Source of the DNA: Mycobacterium interjectum
GTDB taxonomy: Bacteria > Actinomycetota > Actinomycetes > Mycobacteriales > Mycobacteriaceae
Direction: 5' to 3'
Assembly: GCA_002102225.1 (NCBI GenBank)
Contig: LQPB01000023.1
Span: 1-56,133 of the forward strand
Length of the DNA stretch: 56,133 bases
A program made the translations under genes and the position numbers. Below the pieces are notes generated by a model. That model ran no database searches. It was not told the DNA's origin and saw only the letters and a program-made list of their open reading frames with translations. Shown here piece after piece: positions 25,167 to 34,021 of the stretch (positions within the stretch are counted from its first letter, which is position 1; every line of letters begins with the position of its first letter).

Positions 25167-26005
25167 TGCCGGTTCTTCTCGACTCGGCCAGCCAGAATAT
25201 CAACGAGATCGCCGGGACCGCGACCTCGGGTGACGTCACGAACAACCATGTCGTGAACCCGTTAGCGCCCGCGGTGACCGCGCTGCTGTTCGCTTTCCTG
25301 GCGGCCAATGTCGACGCCACCGGCGCGACGTTGGCGGGCACGTTCGGCGGCCAGGACATGACGATGCTGGGCAGCCCGGTCCGGTGGGGCAGCAACAAGA
25401 ATGCGCTGGCCGTGTTCGCGCTCGCCGGGCCGCCGTCGGGGTCGCAGGAGTGGGAGGCGTCAGTTTCCGGGCTGACCGCCAACGCCGGCGGGTTTTGGAT
25501 CATGGGTGACTGCGTCAGCTACTCCGGGGTGCTGTCGGTCGGGGAGCCGGTGTTCGTGACCGGTGACACCGCCGGGGCGCAGACCGCGAACACGGTGACC
25601 GTTGATTCGGTGTCGCCGGCGCACCGGGTGGTGACCGCGCACGCCGTCACCAGCCCCAACCTGTTCTCCGCGTACAACTTGAACACGCGGGCGGCGATCG
25701 ACGGCCAGTACGCCTATATCGCTTACCTGCTCAGCTTTTTCGGCTACAACTTCCTGCCGTACACCGCGTCGGCGGCCGGCGGGGAGCTGCTCGTCGGGGA
25801 CGCGCCCGGGGCGCCCACCGTGACCGGGACGGCGACGCAACCCTCGACGGCGTTGTGGGGGGCGGTCGGGGTGCCGTTGATCCCGGCGCCGGTCGTCCTG
25901 GACGCCGCGCTGGGCGTCTCCACCGATCTGAGTGTGTCGGCGTCGCTGCAGCGTGTCGCGACCCCGTCACCGCTGCGGACCTGGGTCATCGGAGGAAGTC
26001 AATGA
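25166..26005 (+). CDS. minor tail protein, 279 residues
   Basis: ATG overlaps the preceding stop. Beta-rich, Gly/Ala/Thr-rich sequence (LAGTFGGQDMTMLGSP, WEASVSGLTANAGG). No enzyme motif is seen. Its position in the tail-tip run indicates a structural or adhesion role. The stop overlaps the next start (ATGA). Confidence 0.7.
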   Translation: MPVLLDSASQNINEIAGTATSGDVTNNHVVNPLAPAVTALLFAFLAANVDATGATLAGTFGGQDMTMLGSPVRWGSNKNALAVFALAGPPSGSQEWEASVSGLTANAGGFWIMGDCVSYSGVLSVGEPVFVTGDTAGAQTANTVTVDSVSPAHRVVTAHAVTSPNLFSAYNLNTRAAIDGQYAYIAYLLSFFGYNFLPYTASAAGGELLVGDAPGAPTVTGTATQPSTALWGAVGVPLIPAPVVLDAALGVSTDLSVSASLQRVATPSPLRTWVIGGSQ

Positions 26006-26907
26006 CGCAACCTGATCCGGCCGACTACTGGACCGGGCCGGCGGTGTGGCTGTTCAATCCGCTGGGCTATCCGGCCGGCGCGGTGATGTTCATCGGGCCG
26101 GTGCTGTTCCCCGCCGGTTTGGATCCGGCGAACACGCAGACCGCGATGATGGTGTTGGGCCCGGGCGGCGGCCAGGTCCAGGTGCCGGCGGTGTTCGATG
26201 GCCAGCCGGGCCCGTCGCCGAAGCTGCGGAACATCAACTACACGCCGGTGCCGTACGGGGAGGCGCTGCCCACCCCTGCCGCGCAGTTCGTTCAGGTCAT
26301 TCCCGGCGGCCCGGGCGTTGCCGCGGTCTATGACTTGAATATCGCTGTGCAGCAAGGCGAACCGGGGACGGCGGGGTCTTTCCAGATCGCTGACGCTGAG
26401 GACTTCGAAGGCGCCCTGGTCAACCTGTACACGATCGCGTGGAACGCGACCGCCGGGAAGTTCAACCCGCAAGCGTTGCCGTTCTGCGCGTTCTACAACG
26501 TGACCGGGATCGCGTCGACGAGCACCGCGGCCGGGCAGGTCCGCTCGCTGACGGAGATCACGATCCCGCCGCAACCCAACCCCTACGTGCCGGTCGTCAT
26601 CGGGGCGTCCGCGGAAATCGCCGGCACCGTCAACACGCAGGTGGATCTTGTTGTGCGGGAAGGCGGTGCGGTCAACACCCAAACCGGTGTGGAGGTGGGG
26701 CGCGGGTTCGGGCGCCTCGGGGTGACGTTCGACGTGCCGTCGATCGACTCGACGTTCGGCGGGGGCCTGCTGACCGACGGATTCGGGCAAATCGCGGCCG
26801 GCACGTCAGCGACGTTCTACCTGAACTGTGAGGACCAGCAGGCCACCAGTGACGAATATTCCACTGGGCGGGCTGGATTCGCGATCGGCTGCCTGGCGGT
26901 CGCGTGA
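26002..26907 (+). CDS. minor tail protein, 301 residues
   Basis: ATG 26002 lies within the ATGA overlap and follows GGAGGAAGTCA, so it is preferred to a longer upstream start. The sequence is Pro/Gly-rich and beta (WLFNPLGYPAGAVMFIGP, VVIGASAEIAGTVNTQ, ATFYLNCEDQQ). It is likely part of the tail tip and is followed by the largest fibre gene through a GTGA overlap. Confidence 0.7.
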   Translation: MTQPDPADYWTGPAVWLFNPLGYPAGAVMFIGPVLFPAGLDPANTQTAMMVLGPGGGQVQVPAVFDGQPGPSPKLRNINYTPVPYGEALPTPAAQFVQVIPGGPGVAAVYDLNIAVQQGEPGTAGSFQIADAEDFEGALVNLYTIAWNATAGKFNPQALPFCAFYNVTGIASTSTAAGQVRSLTEITIPPQPNPYVPVVIGASAEIAGTVNTQVDLVVREGGAVNTQTGVEVGRGFGRLGVTFDVPSIDSTFGGGLLTDGFGQIAAGTSATFYLNCEDQQATSDEYSTGRAGFAIGCLAVA

Positions 26908-29900
26908 ACTACCCGATTGCGTCGACGCCGAACGCGTCGGTCCACCAGGTTCCCGGCAGTGGCCGCAACAAGCTGGCGTTCACCGCCCAAGAGCTTGAGG
27001 CGATCGGCCAGCAGCTCCTCGCCGGGTTCATGCGCCAAGTTGTCCTCGCCATCTTCGGGGCCGTCACGAGCCAGAACCTGGCAACGCTGCGGGGGCAGCT
27101 GACAGCGTGGGCTAACGGCGTTGAAGGCGATATCAGTGCGGCGGCAGCAGAACTCGAAGCGCTGATAGACAACGCCGAGCAGGGCACCGCGGCCGAGCTC
27201 GGCACCGCTCTGGCGACCCTGATCACCGGCTACAGCGATCTGCTCAACGCCCTGTATGGTGCGGAGAGCATCGCTGGCCAGATTCTGGTGTCGGCGGTCC
27301 CGACTGGCATTCCCCGGGCGAATATTTCTGGGCTGACTGGTTACCTGACGAACCTGACGTCCTCCGGTGTGCTGAGCCTGTCCGGTCTGGCCTCTGGTGC
27401 GCTCCCTGCCGGGGTGACTGCGGGTATCTCTCAGATCACAAGTCTGTCCGGCTATTTGACGAATCTGAGTTCCTCCGGTGTGCTCAGCGGCATCTCTGCG
27501 GTGGCCGGGCTGGGTGGGTATCTGACCAACCTGAGCAGCTCCGGTGTCCTTGCCTTGTCCGGGCTCGCGTCGGGTGCGTTGCCTGCTGGTGTGACGGCCG
27601 CGATTTCCAATGTGACTGGGTTGGGCGGGTATTTGACCCATCTGACTTCCGGTGGTGTGTTGGCGCTTTCGGGGCTCGCCTCGGGTGCGTTGCCGTCGGG
27701 GATCACGCTGCCCGGCGCGCAGCTGACCGGGGCGCTCAACTCGGCGCTGACAGTGGCGGGTCAGAACCTCGCCGGAATCCAATCGGATTTGGCTTCAACG
27801 ATTTCCAACCTGTTTGGCGGAGGCCAGCCAGCCGACCCGAACTGGTCTAGCGTTGTCGCGCTCCTGCATATGGACGGCGCTGACGGTTCTACCCGTTTCA
27901 CGGATACCTCCTCGCTGGCGGCGGATTTCACGGCTGTCAACGGTGCCGTCATCAGTACAGCGCAGTCCAAGTTCGGCGGCGCGGCTGCAAGCTTCCCGAA
28001 CTCCAACAGCTACCTGACACCCACGGCCAATTCAAGCAACTTCGCCTTCGGCACAAGTGATTTCACGATTGAATGCTGGCTCTACCTGATCGGTACCACG
28101 GCTGGAAATACGGCCATCTACGATGCCCGCAGCGCCGGGGGCATTTTCTTCTATGTCAGCTCGACCGGACAGATTGTTTACTCCACAAACGGAGGCGGCA
28201 GCGGCACTACTTCGATAGTTAGTTCCGCACTGTCGTTCGGGGCGTGGCATCACGTCGCATTGTGCCGAAGCAGTGGCACCGCGCAGCTATTCATTGACGG
28301 CGTTTCGGCGGGCACTACTGCCGATTCCTATACCTATGCCTGTACTTCTAGTACCACTGTGTGGATCGGCCGCAACGAAGGCGACCTTCTTTCCCTGAAT
28401 GGCTACCTCGATGAGCTACGCATCACCAAGGGGTATGCCCGCTATACGGCGAACTTCACCCCGCCGACGACAGCGTTCCCCGGTAATGTCACCGGTGGTA
28501 TCGGGCGGGGGCTGAATGCCGCTGTGACACTGGCGGGTAACCCCATCAGCAGCCTGTTCAACGCCAGTGGTGTGATTGCATCCAAGATCGCGGGGGCGTT
28601 GAATCCGGCGGTGACGTTCCTGGTGGGCGGCAGCAATGTGGCGTTGTCCACGTTGCTGGGGAACCTGTCAGCGACAGGCACTTTCGCGGGGTCGGCGATA
28701 ACGGGGGCGTTGGCGGCCGGGGTGACTTTGGCGGCGAGCCAGCTCACCGGTTTGGCCGCCGGTGTCGGCACGTGGTTGGGGTCGGGTGGGGCGTTGCCGT
28801 CGGCGACAACCCTGGCCGCGTCGGGGCTGACCGGGTTGGCGACGGGGATCGGGGCGTGGCTCGCTGCCGGGGGTGCGTTGCCCGCGGCGACGACGGCCGC
28901 GATCACCCAAATCACGAGTCTGTCCGGGTATTTGACGAACCTGTCGAGCGGGGGTGTGCTCGCGCTCGCAGGGTTGGCTTCTGGTGCGCTCCCGTCGGGT
29001 ATCACGCTGCCCGGGGCGCAGTTGACGGGCGCGCTGAACACCGGCCTCACCATCGGGGGCACCGCCCTGTCGACCTTGTTCTCGGGCGGCCAGCTCGCCG
29101 CCTCACAGATCGCCGGGGCTTTGAACACCGCGGTGACGATCGCGGGCCAGACGGTCGCCGACGTCCAAGCCAACGCCGCGTCAGCGGTGTCCGACGCCGC
29201 CGACATCGGAACCGCGATCGAAAACGCAGCCGCAGGAACCCTGGGATCGTTGGGGACGATCGGATCGCAAGTCCAGACGGGGTTTTCGGATCTCATCAGC
29301 GGCCTGCAGGCGGCCTTTGTCGGCGGTAATACCGCCTCCCCCCCGGCTGCTTCCACGGCGGACGTGATCGCATCGTCATCCGCCATTCAGCAACGGCTCG
29401 CCACCATCGGTAACGGGGCTGAAGAGATCGTGGACGTTCTTTTCAACACCTATTCGAACGGCACTCTCCCTAACCCGCCCTGGAGTCCCCCGGGAACGGG
29501 AACCTGGACGGTTAGCAGCGGGGTGCTCACCATTAATGCTGGCGCGTTTAGCGGCAACGCCATGTATTCGGGCGCTTCGTTTTTAACGGACTACCAGCAG
29601 GTGAGCGCGGTGTTCACTGCATTGAGCGGTGGACACGGAGGGGTGATTGCGCGGGGCAATAGTACGGGCAGCACTTCAACCTATGTCCAATATGACACCA
29701 CGAATCCGGGGTATTGGTCATTGTTTACCGGCGGGACCGAGTTGTGCCGGTTCACCGACACGATAACCCTGGGGTCGACCTATACCCTGGTTTGCGGCGA
29801 CCCGGTCAATGGCCTGCCGCGCAATATCCAAGTGCTTAAAGACGGCGTTGCGCTCCCGATTTTGACGGTGCTGAACGGAAGTAGCAGCGGAACCACCTAC

Positions 29901-30401
29901 ACCGACAGTAATTCCGTCACGTCGGTAGGCGGCGGTTTCCGCACCGCTGGGATATACGGTGGGGTGGGGTTTGTTGGCTCAGTCTCCGAGTTCCACTTCC
30001 AGGACACCACCCAATCGCAACCCAGCGTTCTGGTCACCACCCCGGAGTCCACTACATCCACCACCTACACCGACCTCACAACGGTCAGCGATGAGGTGGC
30101 GGTGGTGGTGGGCGCGAGCGGGAAAGTGGTGGTCAACCTCTCTGCCAACATTTCCAACAACACCACAGCGGGCGGCGGCTTCATGGGCTTCGAGATGTCG
30201 GGCGCTAACACCGCTGCGGCCGACGACACCTGGGCAATCCAGTACCAGGCCTACACCGGAACGGCCCAGATGACCATCGGCGCACCGTTCATGCGCACAG
30301 GGCTAAACCCGGGCCTGACCGTGTTCAAGGCGAAATACAAGCGGTTCTACACCGGGACCGCCACCTTCTCCAACCGGCGCGTGAGCGTCGTCGCGCTGTA
30401 A
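26904..30401 (+). CDS. large tail fibre / receptor-binding protein with LamG-like domain
   Basis: 1,165 residues, GTG start in a GTGA overlap. Residues 1-130 are helical. Residues 140-300 and about 660-760 carry diverged repeats with GYLTNLSSSGVL and SGLASGALPAG. Residues about 316-526 are a LamG/concanavalin-like sandwich (FTIECWLYLIG, FGAWHHVALCRSSG, TAQLFIDGVSAG, NGYLDELRITKGYARY). A second beta-sandwich is near 848-1030 and a terminal beta domain near 1040-1165. It is the likely host-recognition fibre. The LamG part has more A/T-ending codons than its flanks, suggesting acquisition. Confidence 0.88.
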   Translation: MNYPIASTPNASVHQVPGSGRNKLAFTAQELEAIGQQLLAGFMRQVVLAIFGAVTSQNLATLRGQLTAWANGVEGDISAAAAELEALIDNAEQGTAAELGTALATLITGYSDLLNALYGAESIAGQILVSAVPTGIPRANISGLTGYLTNLTSSGVLSLSGLASGALPAGVTAGISQITSLSGYLTNLSSSGVLSGISAVAGLGGYLTNLSSSGVLALSGLASGALPAGVTAAISNVTGLGGYLTHLTSGGVLALSGLASGALPSGITLPGAQLTGALNSALTVAGQNLAGIQSDLASTISNLFGGGQPADPNWSSVVALLHMDGADGSTRFTDTSSLAADFTAVNGAVISTAQSKFGGAAASFPNSNSYLTPTANSSNFAFGTSDFTIECWLYLIGTTAGNTAIYDARSAGGIFFYVSSTGQIVYSTNGGGSGTTSIVSSALSFGAWHHVALCRSSGTAQLFIDGVSAGTTADSYTYACTSSTTVWIGRNEGDLLSLNGYLDELRITKGYARYTANFTPPTTAFPGNVTGGIGRGLNAAVTLAGNPISSLFNASGVIASKIAGALNPAVTFLVGGSNVALSTLLGNLSATGTFAGSAITGALAAGVTLAASQLTGLAAGVGTWLGSGGALPSATTLAASGLTGLATGIGAWLAAGGALPAATTAAITQITSLSGYLTNLSSGGVLALAGLASGALPSGITLPGAQLTGALNTGLTIGGTALSTLFSGGQLAASQIAGALNTAVTIAGQTVADVQANAASAVSDAADIGTAIENAAAGTLGSLGTIGSQVQTGFSDLISGLQAAFVGGNTASPPAASTADVIASSSAIQQRLATIGNGAEEIVDVLFNTYSNGTLPNPPWSPPGTGTWTVSSGVLTINAGAFSGNAMYSGASFLTDYQQVSAVFTALSGGHGGVIARGNSTGSTSTYVQYDTTNPGYWSLFTGGTELCRFTDTITLGSTYTLVCGDPVNGLPRNIQVLKDGVALPILTVLNGSSSGTTYTDSNSVTSVGGGFRTAGIYGGVGFVGSVSEFHFQDTTQSQPSVLVTTPESTTSTTYTDLTTVSDEVAVVVGASGKVVVNLSANISNNTTAGGGFMGFEMSGANTAAADDTWAIQYQAYTGTAQMTIGAPFMRTGLNPGLTVFKAKYKRFYTGTATFSNRRVSVVAL

Positions 30402-30412
30402 AAGGGAACCCC

Positions 30413-30506
30413 GTGAGGACTTCGGCGGCCGAATCGCTCGAAAAATCGGCCCATGTTGCCCCGGCGTTCGTTACGACGATTGATATCGCGGGGACAGTAC
30501 AGGGTC
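30413..30506 (+). pseudogene. truncated ORF at the edge of the PE cargo
   Basis: A GTG at 30413 follows AAAAGGGAACCCC, a normal position for the next tail-operon gene, and codes about 31 plausible residues (RTSAAESLEKSAHVAPAF, VTTIDIAGTVQGL). The frame then runs into the antisense of the PE gene and becomes Arg-rich noise up to 30919. It may be the 5' remnant of a gene cut by insertion of the PE segment. Confidence 0.35.
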
Positions 30507-31229
30507 TTAGGTCGGGCCACCACCGCCGCCGCCGGCCCCGCCGCCCATGCGGCCGCCATAGTTCCACAGCCAAGGGCCTTGGGCGGCGCCGGGCGCGCCG
30601 GAAGCGCCGGGGAAGCCGGTTCCAGAAGGGCCGCCGGTGCCGCCGTTACCGCCCGCGCCGCCGTCGCCCCAGAATAGGCCGCCGTGGCCCCCATTGCCGC
30701 CGTATGCACCGAACCCGGCCACTGCGTCGCCGCCATTGCCGCCATTGCCGCCATTGCCGATTAGACCAGCGATGCCGCCGTTGCCTCCGCGGCCACCACC
30801 TAACGGCTGCGAGAACCCGTTACCCCCGTTGCCCCACAGCCAGCCACCGTTCTGGCCGTTCGGACTGGCCGCCGTTCCGTTCGCCCCATTCCCGAACAGC
30901 GGGCGCCCCGTCTCGGTGACAAACGTCCCGTTGACCATGTTCTGAACATTGGCCGACTCAGCGTTGACGTACTGCGCCGCACCGCCGCCCATCAGCCCGA
31001 CGAACTGCTGATGAAACGCAGCGGCCTGGGCCTGTAGAACCTGGAATGCCTGCGCCTGCCCGTTGAACAACGCGGTCACAGCGGCCGACACCTCGTCGGC
31101 GGCCGGAGCTGCGATCGAAGACGTCGGACCAGCAGCCGCCGCAGCGGCGTCGTTGATCCTCGACCCGACAGCCGCCAAATCAGCAGCAGCACTGGCAATC
31201 GCCTCCGGGGTGGTGGTGAGAAACGACAT
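30507..31229 (-). CDS. PE_PGRS family protein encoded in the prophage
   Basis: 240 residues. Residues 1-95 are a PE domain (MSFLTTTPEAIASAAADLA, with P-E at positions 8-9) ending near AAQYVNAES, which supplies the YxxxD/E export signal. Residues 110-240 are Gly/Asn-rich GGxGGN repeats, the PGRS type but short. PE proteins are exported by type VII (mostly ESX-5) secretion. The gene is opposite to all tail genes, three bases after an RHH regulator, with AAGG about nine bases before ATG. A PE_PGRS gene inside a phage is unusual. Confidence 0.92.
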   Translation of the reverse strand: MSFLTTTPEAIASAAADLAAVGSRINDAAAAAAGPTSSIAAPAADEVSAAVTALFNGQAQAFQVLQAQAAAFHQQFVGLMGGGAAQYVNAESANVQNMVNGTFVTETGRPLFGNGANGTAASPNGQNGGWLWGNGGNGFSQPLGGGRGGNGGIAGLIGNGGNGGNGGDAVAGFGAYGGNGGHGGLFWGDGGAGGNGGTGGPSGTGFPGASGAPGAAQGPWLWNYGGRMGGGAGGGGGGPT

Positions 31230-31232
31230 GGC

Positions 31233-31418
31233 TCAGTACCTTCCGATTGTTTCGTCGTCCAGCTCGGCCAACGCCGCAGCGACCATCGACCTGATCGCCG
31301 ACGCGCGACTGACCTTCACCGGGCCGCTCTCACGCCACGCATCCACCTTGGCCAAAAGTTCATCACCGAGACGGACATGGACTGGTGCCCCGATTTCAGG
31401 GCGGCTACGTGGCGCCAC
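31233..31418 (-). CDS. ribbon-helix-helix regulator upstream of the PE gene
   Basis: 61 residues. VHVRLGDELLAKVDAWRES supplies the ribbon strand and first helix, followed by SRASAIRSMVAAALAEL, the second helix of a CopG/MetJ-like RHH. It starts at GTG 31418, eight bases from the -10 element, so the mRNA is probably leaderless, a common mycobacterial mode. Its TGA lies three bases before the PE start. It may autoregulate the pair, or act as an antitoxin-like repressor. Confidence 0.8.
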   Translation of the reverse strand: MAPRSRPEIGAPVHVRLGDELLAKVDAWRESGPVKVSRASAIRSMVAAALAELDDETIGRY

Positions 31419-31426
31419 AGGACTAA

Positions 31427-31454
31427 ACGATATCGCTCATTCAGTAGTTGTCAA
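31427..31454 (-). promoter_or_regulatory. promoter of the RHH-PE operon
   Basis: On the reverse strand, TTGACA (31454-31449) and TATCGT (31432-31427) are 16 bases apart. The expected start falls at or next to GTG 31418. The consensus -35 box and short distance support expression from the lysogen. Confidence 0.65.
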
Positions 31455-31476
31455 CCCCACTTCGAAAAGAGAACCC

Positions 31477-31656
31477 ATGTTCATCGTCGCACCCCTCACC
31501 CAACGACACAACCCCACCGACAACACCAACACCAAGGGCTACCCCGTCGTCTACGAAGACCTCGAAAACGGATACGCCACAAGCCCCGTCGCATTCGAGG
31601 AGACCCGCGACGCCGCGCAGAAACGTGCCGACGCGCTGAACAAGGCGCTCGCGTGA
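31477..31656 (+). CDS. small hypothetical protein, 59 residues
   Basis: ATG 31477 after GAAAAGAGAACCC. The sequence (MFIVAPLTQRHNPTDN, GYPVVYEDLENGYAT, RADALNKALA) is not recognised. It resumes the forward-strand late operon after the PE cargo. The stop overlaps the next start (GTGA). Confidence 0.6.
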   Translation: MFIVAPLTQRHNPTDNTNTKGYPVVYEDLENGYATSPVAFEETRDAAQKRADALNKALA

Positions 31657-31889
31657 ACGCGGCAGCCGAAAGCCAGGAGGCGGTGGCCGCGCCGGGCAAA
31701 CTCGTCCCGAAACAGGGCCGCATCGCCACGCTGGAAACCGAAGTCGCCAAACTCCGTGAGGAATGCGCCCAGGTCCGCTGGTGCTTCATGGAATTCCTCT
31801 ACTACCAGGTGCTCGCCGCCAAAAGCGCTCAAGCCCAACAGCTCCTAGCCGATCCCGCGGTGCGTAAGCAACTGGGGATCGCGGTCTGA
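31653..31889 (+). CDS. small coiled-coil protein, 78 residues
   Basis: GTG 31653 overlaps the previous stop. Residues 20-45 (RIATLETEVAKLREECAQV) have a heptad pattern of a short coiled coil. This is similar in shape to small proteins placed between tail fibre and lysis genes in other mycobacteriophages. No specific function is seen. Confidence 0.6.
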   Translation: MNAAAESQEAVAAPGKLVPKQGRIATLETEVAKLREECAQVRWCFMEFLYYQVLAAKSAQAQQLLADPAVRKQLGIAV

Positions 31890-31907
31890 CACGGTAACGG
31901 CCGCAAC

Positions 31908-32102
31908 ATGATCGACGAAAACGCCACCGCGGACCTCCTGGCGGCGATCGCACTACTATGCCTCGCGTCCGCGCTCATCGGGGCCATCCTCGAATACTGC
32001 GCCGCAGCCATCCACCACAGCCACCGCGCGCACGACTGGCTCGCCCGCGAGATCCGCGCCTGGCGGCGACACCGCGCACGCACCCACCGGAAACCCCTGT
32101 GA
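31908..32102 (+). CDS. small membrane protein, 64 residues
   Basis: ATG 31908. Residues 8-36 (ADLLAAIALLCLASALIGAI) form one transmembrane helix, followed by a strongly basic tail (RAHDWLAREIRAWRRHR). The topology, one helix plus a positive cytosolic tail, would suit a holin-like or superinfection protein. It lies immediately before the PPE gene. Confidence 0.6.
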   Translation: MIDENATADLLAAIALLCLASALIGAILEYCAAAIHHSHRAHDWLAREIRAWRRHRARTHRKPL

Positions 32103-32105
32103 GCG

Positions 32106-33113
32106 ATGGACTTCTGGCTCCTCCCGCCGGAAACCAACTCCGCACGGATCTGGACCGGACCCGGCGCGGCGCCAATGCTCGAGGCGGCTGCCGCCTGGGA
32201 TGCGACAGCGCAAGCCCTCACCCACGCTGCTACGTCGTGGTCGGCGCAGATCGCTTCGATCCCCTGGCAGGGGACCTCCGCCGACTCGATGCGTGCAGCG
32301 TCGGCATCGCAGGCGGCGTGGCTGACCGCGACCGCGGCGCAAGCCGATAACACCGCCGCCCAGGCGCGGGCCGCGGCCGCCGCCTACGACACCGCCCGCG
32401 CCGCGACCGTGCACCCCAAGCTCGTCGCCGCCAACCGCGCGCAACTCGCCGCTCTGGCGGCCACCAACCTGATCGGCCAGAACACCCCGGCCATCATGAT
32501 CCTCGAAGCGCAGTACGCCGAAATGTGGGCCCAAGACATCACCGCCATGGCCGAATACCAGGCGTCGTCGAAGCAAGCATCGACACTCGACCCGCTCATA
32601 CCCGCACCTCAGAGCACCATTTCGGTGGTGCTCGACGCTCTGTCGGCGCCGCTCGGCAGCACACCCGGCGACCTACTCAACGCCTACACCCAAGCCTTCC
32701 TGTCCTCCGGCCCCTACGAAACCCCGATCGCGCTGCTCGGCCTGTTCAGCACCCTGTGGGCCGTCACATCCCCCGCCAGCCCGATCACCCAGGCCCTCAA
32801 CCGGATCACCGCGACCGCAACTGTCCCGCTGCCGGCGCCCACCGCCGTCAGCGCCGCGGTGATCCGGGCATCGATCGGCGCCGCGCACGGCGCCGGCGGC
32901 CTGTCGGTGCCACGCGAATGGTGGGCCAACCCGGCGGCCACCGTCCCCGGCCGCGCACCAGCAGCCACCCCGCTCGGCAGCGACGAAAGTACCGCGATCG
33001 CACTGCCCGCCCCCATCCCAACCACCGGCGGCACACCGCCCAAACAGCAACGACCACAACCCGAATACGGGACGCAGCTGCGTTTCGTAACCAGACCGCC
33101 CGCCGGCGGCTGA
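32106..33113 (+). CDS. PPE-SVP family protein encoded in the prophage
   Basis: 335 residues. The N terminus MDFWLLPPETNSARI has the PPE motif at residues 7-9, then AAAAWDATAQ and SIPWQGTSADSM with the WxG turn near residue 56. The C-terminal half has GGLSVPREWW near residue 262, which meets the GxxSVPxxW signature of the PPE-SVP subfamily; the total length is normal for it. PPE proteins pair with PE proteins and leave the cell by ESX secretion. It is in the forward late operon, four bases after a membrane gene and before a papain-like gene, with AAAGGAG for the latter. Confidence 0.95.
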   Translation: MDFWLLPPETNSARIWTGPGAAPMLEAAAAWDATAQALTHAATSWSAQIASIPWQGTSADSMRAASASQAAWLTATAAQADNTAAQARAAAAAYDTARAATVHPKLVAANRAQLAALAATNLIGQNTPAIMILEAQYAEMWAQDITAMAEYQASSKQASTLDPLIPAPQSTISVVLDALSAPLGSTPGDLLNAYTQAFLSSGPYETPIALLGLFSTLWAVTSPASPITQALNRITATATVPLPAPTAVSAAVIRASIGAAHGAGGLSVPREWWANPAATVPGRAPAATPLGSDESTAIALPAPIPTTGGTPPKQQRPQPEYGTQLRFVTRPPAGG

Positions 33114-33124
33114 AAGGAGAACCC

Positions 33125-34021
33125 GTGAAGAACAAACTCGGCCTCAAGCCGGTCATCACGCAGCCCCGCGTCCGGCTCTGCGACTACTACACCAGCGACC
33201 TCCCGACCGTCGACTCCCTGCAATACCCACTCGGACACGCCGGCCTCGTCAAGCCAGCCATGTTCAAAAACGACGAGCTCGGCGACTGCGCCATCGCCGG
33301 CAGCATCGAGGAAATCCGGCTCGCCAACGCCCTGCGCGGCGTCACCGTCAACTTCGACGACGACACCGCCGTCCAGAACTACTCCGCCATCACCGGATAC
33401 AGCCCCGACGACCCCGAATCCGACCAGGGCACCGACGTCCACGAGCTGTACGACTTCCGGCAGAACACCGGCCTCGTCGACGCCGACGGCGTCCGGCACA
33501 AGATCGTCGCCTACGCCGGGCTGACCCCACGCGACTGGGACGAAATGCTCATCGCGCTGTCGCTGTTCGACGTCGTCGGTGTCGGGATTTGGGTGCCCGA
33601 CTACGCCGAGAGCCAGTTCTCGGCCGGCGACGCCTGGCACCTCGTGCCCGGCCGCCACGCCAACGTCGGCCAGCACTACATCCCGATCTGGGGCGCCTCC
33701 GACCGCAACACAGCGCAGCTGCCCACCTGGGGCCAGGAGACCGGCATCACCGCACCGTTCTACGCTGCCGAAAACGTCGTCGCTGTCGTCGCGCTGACCG
33801 AGGAAATGTTCACCGGCGGCAAGAGCCCCGAAGGCGTCGACTTCGACAAGCTGGCCGCCGACCTCAACCTGCTCAACACCGGCCCCGTGATGGCCAAGGC
33901 GCCCAAGCGCGCCCGCAAGGGGACCAGCCATCCCGAGGGATGGGGACAGCAGGCCTCGGAGGTGGCTGGCGAAGGACCCTACGCGCACCCCGACACGTTC
34001 ACGCCGGCCGAAGATGCCTGA
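33125..34021 (+). CDS. papain-like cysteine peptidase-fold protein
   Basis: 298 residues from GTG 33125 behind AAAGGAGAACCC. NDELGDCAIAGSIEE (Cys near 56) and ANVGQHYIPIWGASDR (His near 181) match the Cys and His of papain/C39-like proteins common in actinophage lysis regions. The Asn/Asp partner is not obvious. It may process peptidoglycan or a fibre. It overlaps the next gene by 8 bases. Confidence 0.65.
   Translation: MKNKLGLKPVITQPRVRLCDYYTSDLPTVDSLQYPLGHAGLVKPAMFKNDELGDCAIAGSIEEIRLANALRGVTVNFDDDTAVQNYSAITGYSPDDPESDQGTDVHELYDFRQNTGLVDADGVRHKIVAYAGLTPRDWDEMLIALSLFDVVGVGIWVPDYAESQFSAGDAWHLVPGRHANVGQHYIPIWGASDRNTAQLPTWGQETGITAPFYAAENVVAVVALTEEMFTGGKSPEGVDFDKLAADLNLLNTGPVMAKAPKRARKGTSHPEGWGQQASEVAGEGPYAHPDTFTPAEDA

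Noticed and set aside
30413..30919. 168-codon forward ORF read as one gene
   Set aside because: Beyond about codon 31 it is antisense to the PGRS repeats, giving poly-Arg; only the 5' part can be genuine.
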